A stretch of DNA of 33,677 nt from CAZAGD01 sp964484485 (GCA_964484485.1 CAZAGD010000220.1:1-33677); one strand, 5' to 3'. Shown: positions 6,729-16,198, counted from the stretch's first letter. Program-made: numbers and translations. Notes: generated from the sequence alone by a model not told the origin.

Positions 6729-9700
6729 TTAGGCACTTTTATGGTTAAAAATGCGTCGCACCGCTCGGCCCAATTCGTTAATGCCAAAAGGTTTCATGAT
6801 AAATTCTCGGATACCCAAGAATTTAGCTCGCGCTTCCGATATTGTTTCGCTATACCCTGTGCAAAGAATTATGGGTATATCCGGCCGGATATTGATTATT
6901 TCCTGAGCTAACTTATCTCCGGTCATGTTGGGCATGGTCATATCTGTGATAACCAGATGAAATCGATGGGGCTGATTACGGAAAAGCTCCAAGGCTTCGA
7001 TGCTGCTCGTTCTAATGGTTACCTCGTAACCAAGTTGCTCAAGCATTTTCTTCCCTACTTCGGCCAGCATTTGCTCATCATCAACTAAGAGTATCCTTTC
7101 TCTTTCTCCCAAAGGAGGAAGTTCGGGAGGAGCAAAATCAGAAATTTCCCCAGCTTCACTTAGGAGGGGCAAGAATATATTAAAAACACTCCCTTGGCCG
7201 AGTTCGCTTTTAACGGAGATAGAACCGCCGTGATTTTTAACTAGGCCATGCACCACGGCCAATCCCAGCCCTGTTCCTTCACCTACCTTTTTGGTCGTAA
7301 AATAAGGGTCAAAGATCTTACCTAAAATTTCAGGGGGCATGCCTTCGCCGTCATCCTTGACACTGAGCTGAACATAAGCACCAGGAGTTAAGTCAGGAAA
7401 CTGGGTATGGTTGTGTTCGTTGACCTTCAGGGTATTCAATGATATTTCCAGGATGCCTCCTTTAGACCTCATGGCATGGGCAGCATTGGTGCAAAGATTC
7501 ATCAATATTTGGTGTATCTGCGTAGGATTAGCGTTAACTATCCCCTGATAATTTTCAATACACTGGCGAATTTCAATGGTCGTCGGTAAAGAAGCGCGGA
7601 GGAGTTTGACCGTCTCTTTGATAAGAGGAGCGATCGGCACCGGCTTTTTGCTTTGGTCGCTATAACGACTGAAGGTGAGAATCTGTTTGATCAGCTCTTT
7701 GGCCCGCTGACTGGCCTTGAGGGCGGATTGCAAGTTTAGCAGGGCTTTTGATTCTGAAGGAAGCTCTAAGCTGGCTAATTCTGTATAACCAATAATAGCG
7801 GAGAGAATATTATTAAAGTCATGAGCTATTCCGCCGGCTAAGGTGCCAATGGCTTCCATTTTTTGAGCTTGGATTAACTGATTTTCCAGTTTCTTCCTTT
7901 CAGAAATGTCTTCCATGATAGCTTGCACTCCGCTAATCTGACCATTTTCGTTAAACATGGGGGTTAGGTGATATCTAAGGTATAGTTCTTGGCCATTTGT
8001 TTTCACATAAGGTGTCTCAAAAACTCCTCCCTTATTAGTTTGCAGGCAAAGGCGAAAATTTTCCGCAAAGCCGGCCTTCTGGAAAGGGGGAAAATCAAAG
8101 ATGTTGAGGGGCGGGAGAGTTGACCAAGAAGGAAGATCCAGTAAATCAATTAAAATAGGATTGGCATCAATTATTAATCCTTGGTGATTGATAGAAAGAA
8201 TTCCCAAAGGAGCATTTTCGACAAGCAGACGGTAACGTTTTTCACTTTGGCGCAAAGCTTCTTCAGCCTGCATTTGACGGGAGTGAAGTTGAGCGTTAGC
8301 AATAGTTCCGGATATTTGCGCGGCAATTCTTTCGATAAATTTAACATCGGCTAGGGAATAAGCATCGGGCTTTGTAGATTGTAGATTAAGGGCCCCAATA
8401 ACTTCATTCTTAAAAATCAGAGGGACCATAATCATGGAACTGAAACCAGCTTTCATAATTGGTCCCAGGCTGGGGAATTCTTGGCGGAGCTTTTCTTTAT
8501 TTTCTTCTGAAATAACTATCCCAGAGTGAGTGTTCATGATTTTTTCTAAAGCGCTACCCGACAAAGGAAAAGCTTCTCCCTTTTTTCGGCCATTAACTTC
8601 TGGTCCAGAAACATAGGAGACAGTAAAAGTATTTTCTTCTCGGTTAATGATAACTATGGCCAAACGGTCAAAAGGAATTAATTTCTTAGCTTCGGCAGCA
8701 AATACATCATAGACTTCTTCGATGTGCAATGTCGAATTTACTATGCGGCCTATTTCCGCAATAGAAGCGCTCTCTTGAGCCAACCATTGAAATGACTCTT
8801 GAATTTTCTGGAGGGCTTCTTCGTTGCGCTTGCGGGCCATCACATTTGTAAAAATTTCCCCGATCATTTTGAGGATTTTGATATCTTCTTCTTTCCAAAA
8901 GATTTGTTTATTTTGGGCAGCAAAGCTGAGAAAACCGATGAGATTGTCTCCTAAAATTAAAGGTAGAAAAAGCAGGGAGGGGAATGCTTGAGCTTGCCAG
9001 AATTCTTTTTCATTTTTTGCTTCCTCAGGAAGATTGGCTATTTGAGGTATATTAATGATCTCTCCGGACATTAATTTATTTCTCAACCAAGGAAAGGAGG
9101 AGAGAGGCAATGCCGCGAAGTTGGTTTTTCTTTCTTCTTCAAGCGCAGAGGTCCATGAAAAAATTTGCTCCAGATCATTTTGATTATGATTTAAAAGGGA
9201 AAGAGCGGCGTAATCTACTGCCCAAAATTTACCCAAAGCTTCCAGAGCAATTTTGATTTCGTCGGCAATTTCTTGATGGCTTAGATTAATAAACCTGGAA
9301 GAAATTTCCGCAACTAACTTTTCCAGAGCGAGACGCTGAGCCATTGTTTCTTGGGCATTTTTATTGATGGTTATGTCCCTGAGACAATACAAAAGAGCGG
9401 GTTTCCCCTTCCATGAGAAATAGTTATCCTTAGCATCGACCCAGATCACCTCTCCCGTTTTCTTAAGCACGCGGATTGGATAAGAACTGGGAGTTTTTTC
9501 CCCAGCGACTCTTTTTTGATAATTTTGCCGAACCATTTCCCGATCATCCGGGTGAATGAATTCTATAAAAGGGCGGGTTAGAAGATCTTGTTCTGGGAAA
9601 CCAGAAATTTCCAGAGCTTTCCGGTTGACAAAGCGGGCTTTATTATCTTGCAGGATGAGGACCGCTTCTTGGAGGCCTTCGATTAAATGGCGGTATCTTT

Positions 9701-9950
9701 TTTCCGACTCGTCGATAAGTTTTTCAGCCTGCTGACGAGTGATGAGAAATCTAAAGCTGGCCGTAATTAAGATGATGAAAAATATAAATAACCCTACTCT
9801 CTTAAACACAGTCACGGGGGTTAAATCCCAAATAAAGTGATCCACGAATGGTTTGCTTAGCGAAAAAGAATAATCAATAAAAGCGTCTACAGTCCAAAGT
9901 AAAAAGCCGAAGAGGGTGATACCAAGAACGGTCTTAATTTCTTTACCCAC
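6729..9950 (-). CDS. Membrane-bound PAS/GAF hybrid sensor histidine kinase
   Basis: 1073 residues. Order: two membrane segments (about 8-27 and 47-70), PAS (about 82-198), a first GAF (about 215-365), a second GAF (about 405-560), PAS (about 575-690), dimerisation/phosphoacceptor domain with AGGIAHDFNNIL, ATPase domain with NLCTNAAHAM (N box), DDGEGM (G1) and GTGLGLAVVHGLV (G2), and a C-terminal receiver domain (LLVDDE, phosphoacceptor ITDMTMP, Lys in MKPFG). It would sense a signal at or inside the membrane, autophosphorylate on the H-box His and pass phosphate to its own receiver. The start is a GTG at 9950 with a weak GGCGGAAAGC upstream. The gene 138 bp upstream encodes a PAS/GAF protein whose GAF domain closely resembles this one's second GAF. 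No DNA-binding response regulator is nearby. Confidence 0.93.
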   Translation of the reverse strand: MGKEIKTVLGITLFGFLLWTVDAFIDYSFSLSKPFVDHFIWDLTPVTVFKRVGLFIFFIILITASFRFLITRQQAEKLIDESEKRYRHLIEGLQEAVLILQDNKARFVNRKALEISGFPEQDLLTRPFIEFIHPDDREMVRQNYQKRVAGEKTPSSYPIRVLKKTGEVIWVDAKDNYFSWKGKPALLYCLRDITINKNAQETMAQRLALEKLVAEISSRFINLSHQEIADEIKIALEALGKFWAVDYAALSLLNHNQNDLEQIFSWTSALEEERKTNFAALPLSSFPWLRNKLMSGEIINIPQIANLPEEAKNEKEFWQAQAFPSLLFLPLILGDNLIGFLSFAAQNKQIFWKEEDIKILKMIGEIFTNVMARKRNEEALQKIQESFQWLAQESASIAEIGRIVNSTLHIEEVYDVFAAEAKKLIPFDRLAIVIINREENTFTVSYVSGPEVNGRKKGEAFPLSGSALEKIMNTHSGIVISEENKEKLRQEFPSLGPIMKAGFSSMIMVPLIFKNEVIGALNLQSTKPDAYSLADVKFIERIAAQISGTIANAQLHSRQMQAEEALRQSEKRYRLLVENAPLGILSINHQGLIIDANPILIDLLDLPSWSTLPPLNIFDFPPFQKAGFAENFRLCLQTNKGGVFETPYVKTNGQELYLRYHLTPMFNENGQISGVQAIMEDISERKKLENQLIQAQKMEAIGTLAGGIAHDFNNILSAIIGYTELASLELPSESKALLNLQSALKASQRAKELIKQILTFSRYSDQSKKPVPIAPLIKETVKLLRASLPTTIEIRQCIENYQGIVNANPTQIHQILMNLCTNAAHAMRSKGGILEISLNTLKVNEHNHTQFPDLTPGAYVQLSVKDDGEGMPPEILGKIFDPYFTTKKVGEGTGLGLAVVHGLVKNHGGSISVKSELGQGSVFNIFLPLLSEAGEISDFAPPELPPLGERERILLVDDEQMLAEVGKKMLEQLGYEVTIRTSSIEALELFRNQPHRFHLVITDMTMPNMTGDKLAQEIINIRPDIPIILCTGYSETISEARAKFLGIREFIMKPFGINELGRAVRRIFNHKSA

Positions 9951-10088
9951 GCTTTCCGCCCCCAGTGGGATGTAGGCTTATATTCCCAAAATATTTACAA
10001 AATTTTAATCGGCAAATTTAGAAATAATCTTTAAATTTCACAAGATAAAAAAGCCTTCGTCTTGATACGAAAAGGGAGAGAGGGGAGT

Positions 10089-12431
10089 TTATTTTCCTTT
10101 TTCTTCTTGCAGGCTGGGGAAAATATCGGGGTATAGTTTTTTCAGGCAGTCAGGGCATAAACCATGGCTGAATTCTGCTTGGGTGTGTTCTTGGATATAA
10201 CTTTCCAACTGGTTCCAATATCCTTTATCATCGCGTATTTTTTTGCAGGAGGCACAAATGGGCACAAGGCCACTTAAAGTTTTTATCTTGTTCAGCGCTT
10301 CTTGAAGGTCCCTTATCAACTTCTCCCTTTCTTCTTCCATCTTCTTGCGCGCAGTAATATCCCGGATTATGCCCTGATAACCGATGATATTTTTATCTTT
10401 GTCAAAACGCAAAGTAGCCGTTAGCAGGCAGTCGATCTCCGAACCATCTTGGCGGCGGAATTTAACCTCGTATTCTTTTAAGGCACCTTTCTTTTCTATC
10501 TCGCGCTGGAATCTGGGACGATCTTCAGGATTGGCGTATAATTGTCTAATATTTAGGTTAAATAATTCATCGCGACTGTATCCAAAAAGATCAACCGTAG
10601 CCTGATTAAAATCAATAAATTTCCCTTCTCTCGTAGAGAGATAAACTGCATCTTGGGAATTGGCAAAAAGATTACGAAGCTTTTCTTCACTTTCTCTCAA
10701 AGCTTCTTCCGCTTTTTCATGCTCAAGAAATAAAAGAGAATTAGCAATAGCGCCGGCAATTTGATTGCTAACTCTCTCCACCAATCTTAAGTCTTTTTCT
10801 ACATAAGCATTGGGTTTGGTGGATTGCACATTAAGAACGCCGATAACTTTATTTTGATATATTAATGGTGTCATCATTATTGAAATTAAACCTGCCTGAA
10901 AAATGGGCATCAAGCCGGGAAATTTTTTAGCCACTTCTGCGCGGTTTTCTTCCCGGACAAGGATGCTTTGGCCAGTTTTGAAAATTTCTTCAGTGGCGGT
11001 TTCCGCCATAGCCACTACTTCTCCTGGGCATCTCTGAGGAACTCTTGGTCCCCAGACATAGGGGATGATGAAAGAGTATTTTTGCGGGTCGATAATATTT
11101 ACGGCAACTCGATCAAAGTCAATGAGGCGATGAAGTTCCATGACAAATAGCTCATAAATTTTTTTAATATCTAATGAAGAGCTGACTATTTTCCCAATCT
11201 CAGCCATAACGGCATTTTCTTCAGCCAATCGCCGGGCTTCCCTTTCACTTTGCCGCAGTGCTTCTTCATTTTGTTTCCGTTGGGTGATATCTTGGTATAT
11301 TCCTTGAATCCATACTTCCCCTTTATGAAAAAAAGCTACGCCCGTAGACTCCACATAAATTGTTTCCCCATTAAGGGTCAATAGGCGGTGTTCCCGTGGT
11401 AAAGCTACTATTTGGGAGGGGTCGGTTCCCGGTTTTCCTAAAGCGGCATTAGTTTGCAAGCTAATGCGTGCTAAAGAGCCGGGGCGGTCTTCTGGGTGGA
11501 CAAAATCAAGATATGGGCGACCGATGATTTCTTCAGGCCTCGAAACCTTAAGCATTTTCATGGCTGTGGGGTTAGCCAGGCGAATAACTCCTTTTTGGTC
11601 TCTAATCAGGATGCCCACGGTGGAAATCTGGAATAGCCGGCGATATTGCTCTTCCGCCTCACGCAAAGCTTCTTCTGCTTGCTTACGTTCAGTTACATCT
11701 CGTACAATTCCGCGGAAACCGATTGGTTCTCCTTGAGCGTTTTTCATTAAACTAACCGAACTTTCATGAATCCTTTTGGTGCCATCTTTTCTGGTGATTT
11801 GCCATTCAAAACGTTTACAAGGCTCTCCGCTTTTATATACCTGATTAAATACTTTAAAGACACTTTTGGCAGTCTCTTTATCCATATATTGCCGGTTATT
11901 CATACCCAGCATTTCTTCTTTGGCATAGCCAACCATTCTGCTAAGGGCATCATTTAAAAAGGTGAAATTTCCTGCCAAATCGACTTCATAATAACCATCT
12001 TCTATTGTTTCCAAAATGGTCCGATATTTTTCTTCGGCTTGCCGAAGCGCTTCTTCAGCTTTCTTCCGTTCCGTGATATCTTCCCCTGAACTCAGGCTGG
12101 CTATAATTTTTCCAGTTTCGTCTTTGAGGATAGTATTATGCCAAGCGATGAGTCTTTCTTCGCCTTTTTTGGTTAAGACCGGATTTTCTACATATTCAAA
12201 AGGTTGAATTTCGCCAGAGATTATTTTTTGGAAAACCTTTTTAATATCGCCCCTAATTTTTTCGGGAAGAAAATTATCAAACCAATTTCGACCAATAATG
12301 TCTTTTTCTTCGTACCCTAAAACTTCGCACGCTTTTCTATTGGCTAATATAACTTTCTGATCAGGATCAATGAGGATAATCATCACGCCCACGATGTCTA
12401 ATAATTTTTCTGATGGGATAGGATAAAACAT
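10089..12431 (-). CDS. Multi-PAS/GAF sensor protein with Cys-pair C-terminal module
   Basis: 780 residues from the ATG at 12431, chosen for its GGGGAG six bases upstream; an ATG at 12452 would add seven residues. Order: three PAS domains (about 5-125, 133-250, 258-390), one GAF (about 405-570), a fourth PAS (about 580-700), a short coiled coil, then a C-terminal module with LVPICASCKKIRDDKGYW and HGLCPDC. The two CxxC pairs, about 41 residues apart, look like a metal-binding knuckle. No histidine kinase, GGDEF, EAL, HD-GYP or output receiver domain is present, and no membrane segment, so it is a soluble sensor with unclear output. It precedes the hybrid kinase on the same strand, and their GAF domains share VIG[AV]LN[LV]QSTKP[ND]AY, which suggests duplication and perhaps joint action. 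Confidence 0.88.
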   Translation of the reverse strand: MFYPIPSEKLLDIVGVMIILIDPDQKVILANRKACEVLGYEEKDIIGRNWFDNFLPEKIRGDIKKVFQKIISGEIQPFEYVENPVLTKKGEERLIAWHNTILKDETGKIIASLSSGEDITERKKAEEALRQAEEKYRTILETIEDGYYEVDLAGNFTFLNDALSRMVGYAKEEMLGMNNRQYMDKETAKSVFKVFNQVYKSGEPCKRFEWQITRKDGTKRIHESSVSLMKNAQGEPIGFRGIVRDVTERKQAEEALREAEEQYRRLFQISTVGILIRDQKGVIRLANPTAMKMLKVSRPEEIIGRPYLDFVHPEDRPGSLARISLQTNAALGKPGTDPSQIVALPREHRLLTLNGETIYVESTGVAFFHKGEVWIQGIYQDITQRKQNEEALRQSEREARRLAEENAVMAEIGKIVSSSLDIKKIYELFVMELHRLIDFDRVAVNIIDPQKYSFIIPYVWGPRVPQRCPGEVVAMAETATEEIFKTGQSILVREENRAEVAKKFPGLMPIFQAGLISIMMTPLIYQNKVIGVLNVQSTKPNAYVEKDLRLVERVSNQIAGAIANSLLFLEHEKAEEALRESEEKLRNLFANSQDAVYLSTREGKFIDFNQATVDLFGYSRDELFNLNIRQLYANPEDRPRFQREIEKKGALKEYEVKFRRQDGSEIDCLLTATLRFDKDKNIIGYQGIIRDITARKKMEEEREKLIRDLQEALNKIKTLSGLVPICASCKKIRDDKGYWNQLESYIQEHTQAEFSHGLCPDCLKKLYPDIFPSLQEEKGK

Positions 12432-12618
12432 ATTTGCTCCCCTTTTCTCCATTACTGTGCCTTCGCTTTTTGGGCGATTAAATAAGGATGTGCCTGTAAA
12501 TAATAGATGTATAGCATATTTCTATTGGGAAGGGAAGGAACTGCCCAAGAGACAGGGACCTGAGATTATCCCTAATCCTTTTTGAAATTCTTAATGCTTT
12601 GAAATAGTTAAAGAATTT

Positions 12619-12864
12619 TTAATGGGAGCATAAAATAAATGCCATCTTGAGGCGGGTTCGGCTTGTCGTTTGTTAAATATAATTCATAACGTAAGGGTTT
12701 AACGCCTCCCAACCTCCTCTTAAAGTAAGAGGGGGAGTTATGAAATTATGAGATGGACAATAGACCAGAACCTCATTTGATTTTATTTTTCGAATTACAA
12801 CACAGTCTCATTGGGGAAAGTAGATACAACCAGATCATGCTAAATATTTAATTGCTCCGATTAA
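12619..12864 (+). repeat. MITE-like element, copy D
   Basis: 246 bp from TTAATGGGAGCATAAAATAA to TTAATTGCTCCGATTAA, with TA at 12865-12866 on the right; the left flank reads TT instead of TA. The interior differs from copies B, C and E: it lacks the intact palindrome pair and instead carries TTAAATATAATTCATAACG followed by CCTCCTCTTAAAGTAAGAGG. That last piece is the unfilled version of the site occupied by copy C. Confidence 0.72.
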
Positions 12865-12889
12865 TAAATGAATATTTATTAAAGGGGGT

Positions 12890-13063
12890 TTATTTTTTAG
12901 TTCTCCCCAGATCATCCTTCATTCTTTTTTGGTAGGCATCTTTTTCCAGATGGCAACGCTTATATTTTTTACCACTGCCACACCAACAAATATCATTGCG
13001 CCCCAATTCTATTTTTTTGGCCGCTGCTTTTTTTGAGTTAAAAAGGCGTTCTAATATTTTCAT
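12890..13063 (-). CDS. Small SEC-C motif protein
   Basis: 57 residues: a basic N-terminus (MKILERLFNSKKAAAKK), then GRNDICWCGSGKKYKRCH, the zinc-binding SEC-C motif (CxC then CH) known from the SecA C-terminus and many small proteins, then a charged tail ending DDLGRTKK. The ATG at 13063 has AAGGA seven bases upstream. The stop is 41 bp from the RRM gene's stop-side end on the same strand, so the two are probably co-transcribed, RRM gene first. In SecA this motif binds zinc and contacts SecB and ribosomes; in stand-alone proteins the role is not defined. The gene begins only 26 bp beyond MITE copy D. Confidence 0.85.
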   Translation of the reverse strand: MKILERLFNSKKAAAKKIELGRNDICWCGSGKKYKRCHLEKDAYQKRMKDDLGRTKK

Positions 13064-13104
13064 CGGAAGTCCTTAGCTATAATTTTAATCTTTAACTTTT
13101 AAAA

Positions 13105-13434
13105 TTAAAATCTTCTTCGTCCTCCGCTCCTTCCGCCGTGGAAGCCGCTTCGGCGATTACTGCCCCCCCGTGGTCCAAAGTCTTTCTTTTTGGGGCGTGC
13201 TTCATTAACCGTGATTACATTACCGCGCAGAGTCCCCCCATTAAATTTTTCGATAGCTTCTTGAGCTTCTTTTTCGGTTTCCATCTCCACGAAGCCAAAT
13301 CCGCGATTTAGACCCGTATATTTGTCCTTGATTAGATTTACGGCAATCACTTTACCAACTTCTGAGAAACTGGCTTTTAGGTCCTCTTCGGTGACTTCGA
13401 TAGAGAGATTCCCTACGTATAAATTTTTATTCAT
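13105..13434 (-). CDS. RRM-type RNA-binding protein with Gly/Arg-rich tail
   Basis: 109 residues. One RNA recognition motif (residues 1-80) with RNP2 LYVGNL and RNP1 NRGFGFVEM, followed by a Gly/Arg-rich tail (GGSNRRSGFHGGRSGGRRRF). This is the usual architecture of the small bacterial RRM proteins of cyanobacteria and proteobacteria, which bind single-stranded RNA and are often cold-induced. The start has AAAAGGAGAC just upstream. About 105 bases of leader precede it, holding a strong promoter (13546-13574) and a full intrinsic terminator (13475-13512) before the start codon, so expression is probably controlled by read-through. The SEC-C gene follows. Confidence 0.93.
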   Translation of the reverse strand: MNKNLYVGNLSIEVTEEDLKASFSEVGKVIAVNLIKDKYTGLNRGFGFVEMETEKEAQEAIEKFNGGTLRGNVITVNEARPKKKDFGPRGGSNRRSGFHGGRSGGRRRF

Positions 13435-13474
13435 CTTTGTCTCCTTTTCGTTCCGAAAAAGAAAGCTCTTGAAT

Positions 13475-13512
13475 AAAAAAGCTACCCAGCTTTAAAGAGC
13501 CAGGTAGCTTTT
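13475..13512 (-). terminator. Intrinsic terminator inside the RRM gene leader
   Basis: On the minus strand AAAAGCTACC pairs with GGTAGCTTTT, and a T run (CTTTTTT) follows directly. It lies about 27 bases after the predicted transcription start and 40 bases before the RRM start codon, so it would stop the gene's own transcript. Its loop contains CTCTTTAAA (as RNA), complementary to TTTAAAGAG in the leader just upstream (plus-strand 13528-13536 versus 13491-13499). That alternative pairing could trap the 5' arm. Confidence 0.65.
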
Positions 13513-13545
13513 AGCTTTTATCCGGAACTCTTTAAACTTTAAACT

Positions 13546-13574
13546 AATATACGAAATTAATTTAAGGATGTCAA
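13546..13574 (-). promoter_or_regulatory. Sigma-70-type promoter of the RRM gene
   Basis: On the minus strand TTGACA (13574-13569), a 17-base spacer and TATATT (13551-13546). This is a near-consensus promoter, and transcription would start near 13539. Confidence 0.65.
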
Positions 13575-13585
13575 TATATTTATCG

Positions 13586-13655
13586 CCTGGCCTTCTAACA
13601 GTTTTAACTTTTCTCTGCCCAAAGAAGACAGAGGGGCAGGGGAAGAGGACAAAAT
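13586..13655 (+). repeat. Degenerate repeat sharing TCTAACAGTTTT, copy 1
   Basis: GGCCTTCTAACAGTTTTAAC, then a GGGGCAGGGGA tract and AAAATTAA, resembles the sequence at 27719-27789 (GACCGTCTAACAGTTTTGAT, then GGAGGTGGGGAGGCGAAATT). Both copies have the same orientation. Origin unknown; no coding sequence. Confidence 0.4.
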
Positions 13656-13662
13656 TAAATGC

Positions 13663-13730
13663 AGCAAGGGGCAAGCCCTTGACCTACAATTGCTTTCTCA
13701 GTTTATGGAGCAGGCCCGTGTGGCTTGCCT
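13663..13730. repeat. Free-standing paired palindrome (BIME-like)
   Basis: GCAAGGGGCAAGCCCTTGAC, a spacer, then CAGGCCCGTGTGGCTTGCC: the same two-unit arrangement as in the MITE interiors, somewhat decayed. The rest of the 13575-13981 intergenic stretch contains no gene I can support. Confidence 0.5.
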
Positions 13731-13981
13731 ATTTTGGTAAGGGATACCCCTTTATCCTATGCTTTCTGACCATTAATAAATTTTCTGATCAATCTCTCAA
13801 GGATGGAATTGTCCATCCTGGGTCAGGTTCAAATTATAAATTGATCGACGGCTGACTTTTATCGTCCTTATTAATCTTTCACTATTAACCTTTCACTCCC
13901 CCGGCTCCCCAGCCGCGGATCAAATATTTCGGCGCAGAAAGAATAGGAGGGCGGGAATGAGAAAGAAAGAATTTGGGTCAG

Positions 13982-15904
13982 CTAAATTTTTAAAGCTGTT
14001 TCGGTAGCCTCTAAAATCGCTTCCATCACCTCCCTTGGCTTAACGGCATCCCCAATAATGTAAACTTCGGGGATTTTGTCTTTTAAAATCGGCGCCAATT
14101 CGTTTTGGGGCGTTGCTCCCATAGCAATAACGATGGCGTCATACCCGCTCAATTTCTTCAACCCTTGTTGGTCTTCTACCCATAATCCATCGGGCGCGAA
14201 GCGCACGGCTTTAGTGGAAGTTAAAATTTGGACACCCTTGGACTTGAGGCGTAAATTAAGAAAATGTTGCAAGTGAAATACCAGATCTAAAGCTAAGCCT
14301 TCCCGCATTTCAATTAGGGTAACTTTCTGCCCTCGTTCCGATAAATAATCAGCCACTTCGGCCCCAATGCCCCCTCCGCCAACTATTAAAATTCTGGATC
14401 CCAAGAGCTGAGGTTGAGAGAGAGCTTCCCATACGGAAAAAGTTTTGGCTTCTTTAATCCCGGGAAGATCTGGGAGAAGAGGTTTAGAACCAGTAGCTAA
14501 AATGATTACATCTGGTTTGTCTTTTTCCAATAGAGATGGAGAAAAAGCATGTTCAACGAGGATATTTATGGGTAATTTGGCCAACTGGCCCTGGAGGTAG
14601 GTGATAAATTCTCGGAGAACTGCTTTGTGGGGCGGAAGGGCAGCTAAAAGAAATTGCCCGCCTAATTCTTTCTGGGCTTCGTAAAGGGTGACGCGATGAC
14701 CTCGCCGAGCGGCAATTTCCGCGGCTTTCATGCCCGCTGGGCCACCGCCAATGACCCAAACTCTTTTAGGTGAATTTGTTTGGGACAAAAGCAAGGAGTT
14801 TTCCCGACCAGCCTCCGGATTAACGGCACATTGGAGAGCACCGCGGCGGATAGCTAAGATGCATCTGTTGCAAGAAATACAGGGCGTTATCTCCTCGGTC
14901 TTTCCATGGCAGGCTTTTTGCGGCAAATCGGGGTCAGCTATTAAAGCGCGACCCATGGAAACTAAATCAGCTTTTCCTTCTTTGAGGATTTGGTTGGCCA
15001 GATGAGGTGTACGAATGCGCCCCACGGTGATCACGGGAATTGAAACTACGGATTTTATCTCTTGCGCTAAAGGAACAAAGATCCCTTCCGGCGCATAATA
15101 AGGCGGATGGTTCAAATATGCCGAAGCGGCCAGACAGGCAGATATGTGTAACGCATCAGCACCATTTTTTTCCAGATTTTGAGCAATTTCTTTGGACTCA
15201 TTAATCTTCAATCCCCCGTCCACATACTCATCGGCACTCAAGCGGCAAATGATAGGAAATTGAGGACCAACTGTTTGGCGCACGGCCCGCAAGACCTGCA
15301 AAGGAACGGACATTCTATTTTCTAAGCTGCCGCCATACTCATCATTTCTTTGATTGGAAAAAGGAGAGAGAAATTGGGCCAGAAGATAACCATGGGCCAT
15401 ATGAATTTCCACTCCATCCGCGCCCGCGGCTTGCACTCTTTTAGCCGCTTGCGCAAAAGCTACTACGATTTTTTGGATCTCTTCTTTAGACAAAGGATGA
15501 GGCATTTCTTGGCGAACCGGACAAGGAAGCGGTGAGGGGGCCACTATGGGCAGGCCAGTTATAGAAGCAGAAGTCTGGCGCCCGGCGTGATTAATTTGAA
15601 TAACTATTTTGGCGCCGGCTCGATGGATGGCGGAGGTAAGTTTTTGGAAGAAGGGGATCTTTTCATCTTTATCGATGAGGGCCATATTGGGTGAAGCTTT
15701 CCCTTGAGGTAAAATACCCGTGTGCTCAAAAGTAATATAACCTACGCCACCTTGGGCCCGCCGCAGGTAATAGGCAATTTGCCGCTCACTAATTGTCCCA
15801 TCAGCTGCGGCAAAATTGGTAGCCATGGGCGGCATAACCAGGCGATTAGGTATTCGAAGGGTACTTATTTGAAATGGCCGAAAAAGTTCCGGAAAAGAAT
15901 TCAT
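13982..15904 (-). CDS. NADH:flavin oxidoreductase, 2-enoate/2,4-dienoyl-CoA reductase type
   Basis: 640 residues, the length of FadH/2-enoate reductases, which reduce C=C bonds conjugated to carboxyl or CoA-ester groups using FMN, FAD and a [4Fe-4S] cluster. The N-terminal half is an Old Yellow Enzyme barrel (FQISTLRIPNRLVMPPMAT, VEIHMAHGYLLAQFLSP, RNDEYGGSLENR). Cluster ligands follow in CISCNRC and LQCAVNP. The C-terminal half has two dinucleotide folds (VIGGGPAGMKAAEIA and ILIVGGGGIGAEVADYL). The start has AGGAGG upstream. It points away from the GntR/oxidoreductase operon with a 490-bp repeat-filled gap between, so it may share regulation but not a transcript. Bile-acid and clostridial 2-enoate reductases share the layout; substrate unknown, perhaps an unsaturated acid of the nearby pathway. 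Confidence 0.9.
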   Translation of the reverse strand: MNSFPELFRPFQISTLRIPNRLVMPPMATNFAAADGTISERQIAYYLRRAQGGVGYITFEHTGILPQGKASPNMALIDKDEKIPFFQKLTSAIHRAGAKIVIQINHAGRQTSASITGLPIVAPSPLPCPVRQEMPHPLSKEEIQKIVVAFAQAAKRVQAAGADGVEIHMAHGYLLAQFLSPFSNQRNDEYGGSLENRMSVPLQVLRAVRQTVGPQFPIICRLSADEYVDGGLKINESKEIAQNLEKNGADALHISACLAASAYLNHPPYYAPEGIFVPLAQEIKSVVSIPVITVGRIRTPHLANQILKEGKADLVSMGRALIADPDLPQKACHGKTEEITPCISCNRCILAIRRGALQCAVNPEAGRENSLLLSQTNSPKRVWVIGGGPAGMKAAEIAARRGHRVTLYEAQKELGGQFLLAALPPHKAVLREFITYLQGQLAKLPINILVEHAFSPSLLEKDKPDVIILATGSKPLLPDLPGIKEAKTFSVWEALSQPQLLGSRILIVGGGGIGAEVADYLSERGQKVTLIEMREGLALDLVFHLQHFLNLRLKSKGVQILTSTKAVRFAPDGLWVEDQQGLKKLSGYDAIVIAMGATPQNELAPILKDKIPEVYIIGDAVKPREVMEAILEATETALKI

Positions 15905-15981
15905 GCCCCATCCTCCTAAATAGAGATTTCGGAAAAATCTTTTTAAATAATTTGTAGGTCAAATCTTTATGAGTCTCTAGA

Positions 15982-16055
15982 GGTAAGGGACAAGCCCTTA
16001 CCCTACAAATTGAAAGAAGAGATATTTTTTGTAGGGTAAGCCCTCGTGGCTTACC
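15982..16055. repeat. Free-standing paired palindrome (BIME-like)
   Basis: GGTAAGGGACAAGCCCTTAC and GTAGGGTAAGCCCTCGTGGC (then TTACC) flank an AT-rich spacer. It is the reverse-orientation relative of 3112-3184 and shares its TA-for-GC arm substitution. It lies between the reductase gene and the GntR gene. Confidence 0.6.
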
Positions 16056-16198
16056 GAATATTAATAAGGGCAAAGTCCTTAGCCCGCACCCATTGGTCGG
16101 CATCCTCCCAGAGACCTATTGACTTCGCTCTCCCTTATCAGTATTTAGTTTATTATCTCCTTTTTTAGAGAGCTCTTTCTAATAACTTTTTAGTCAAT

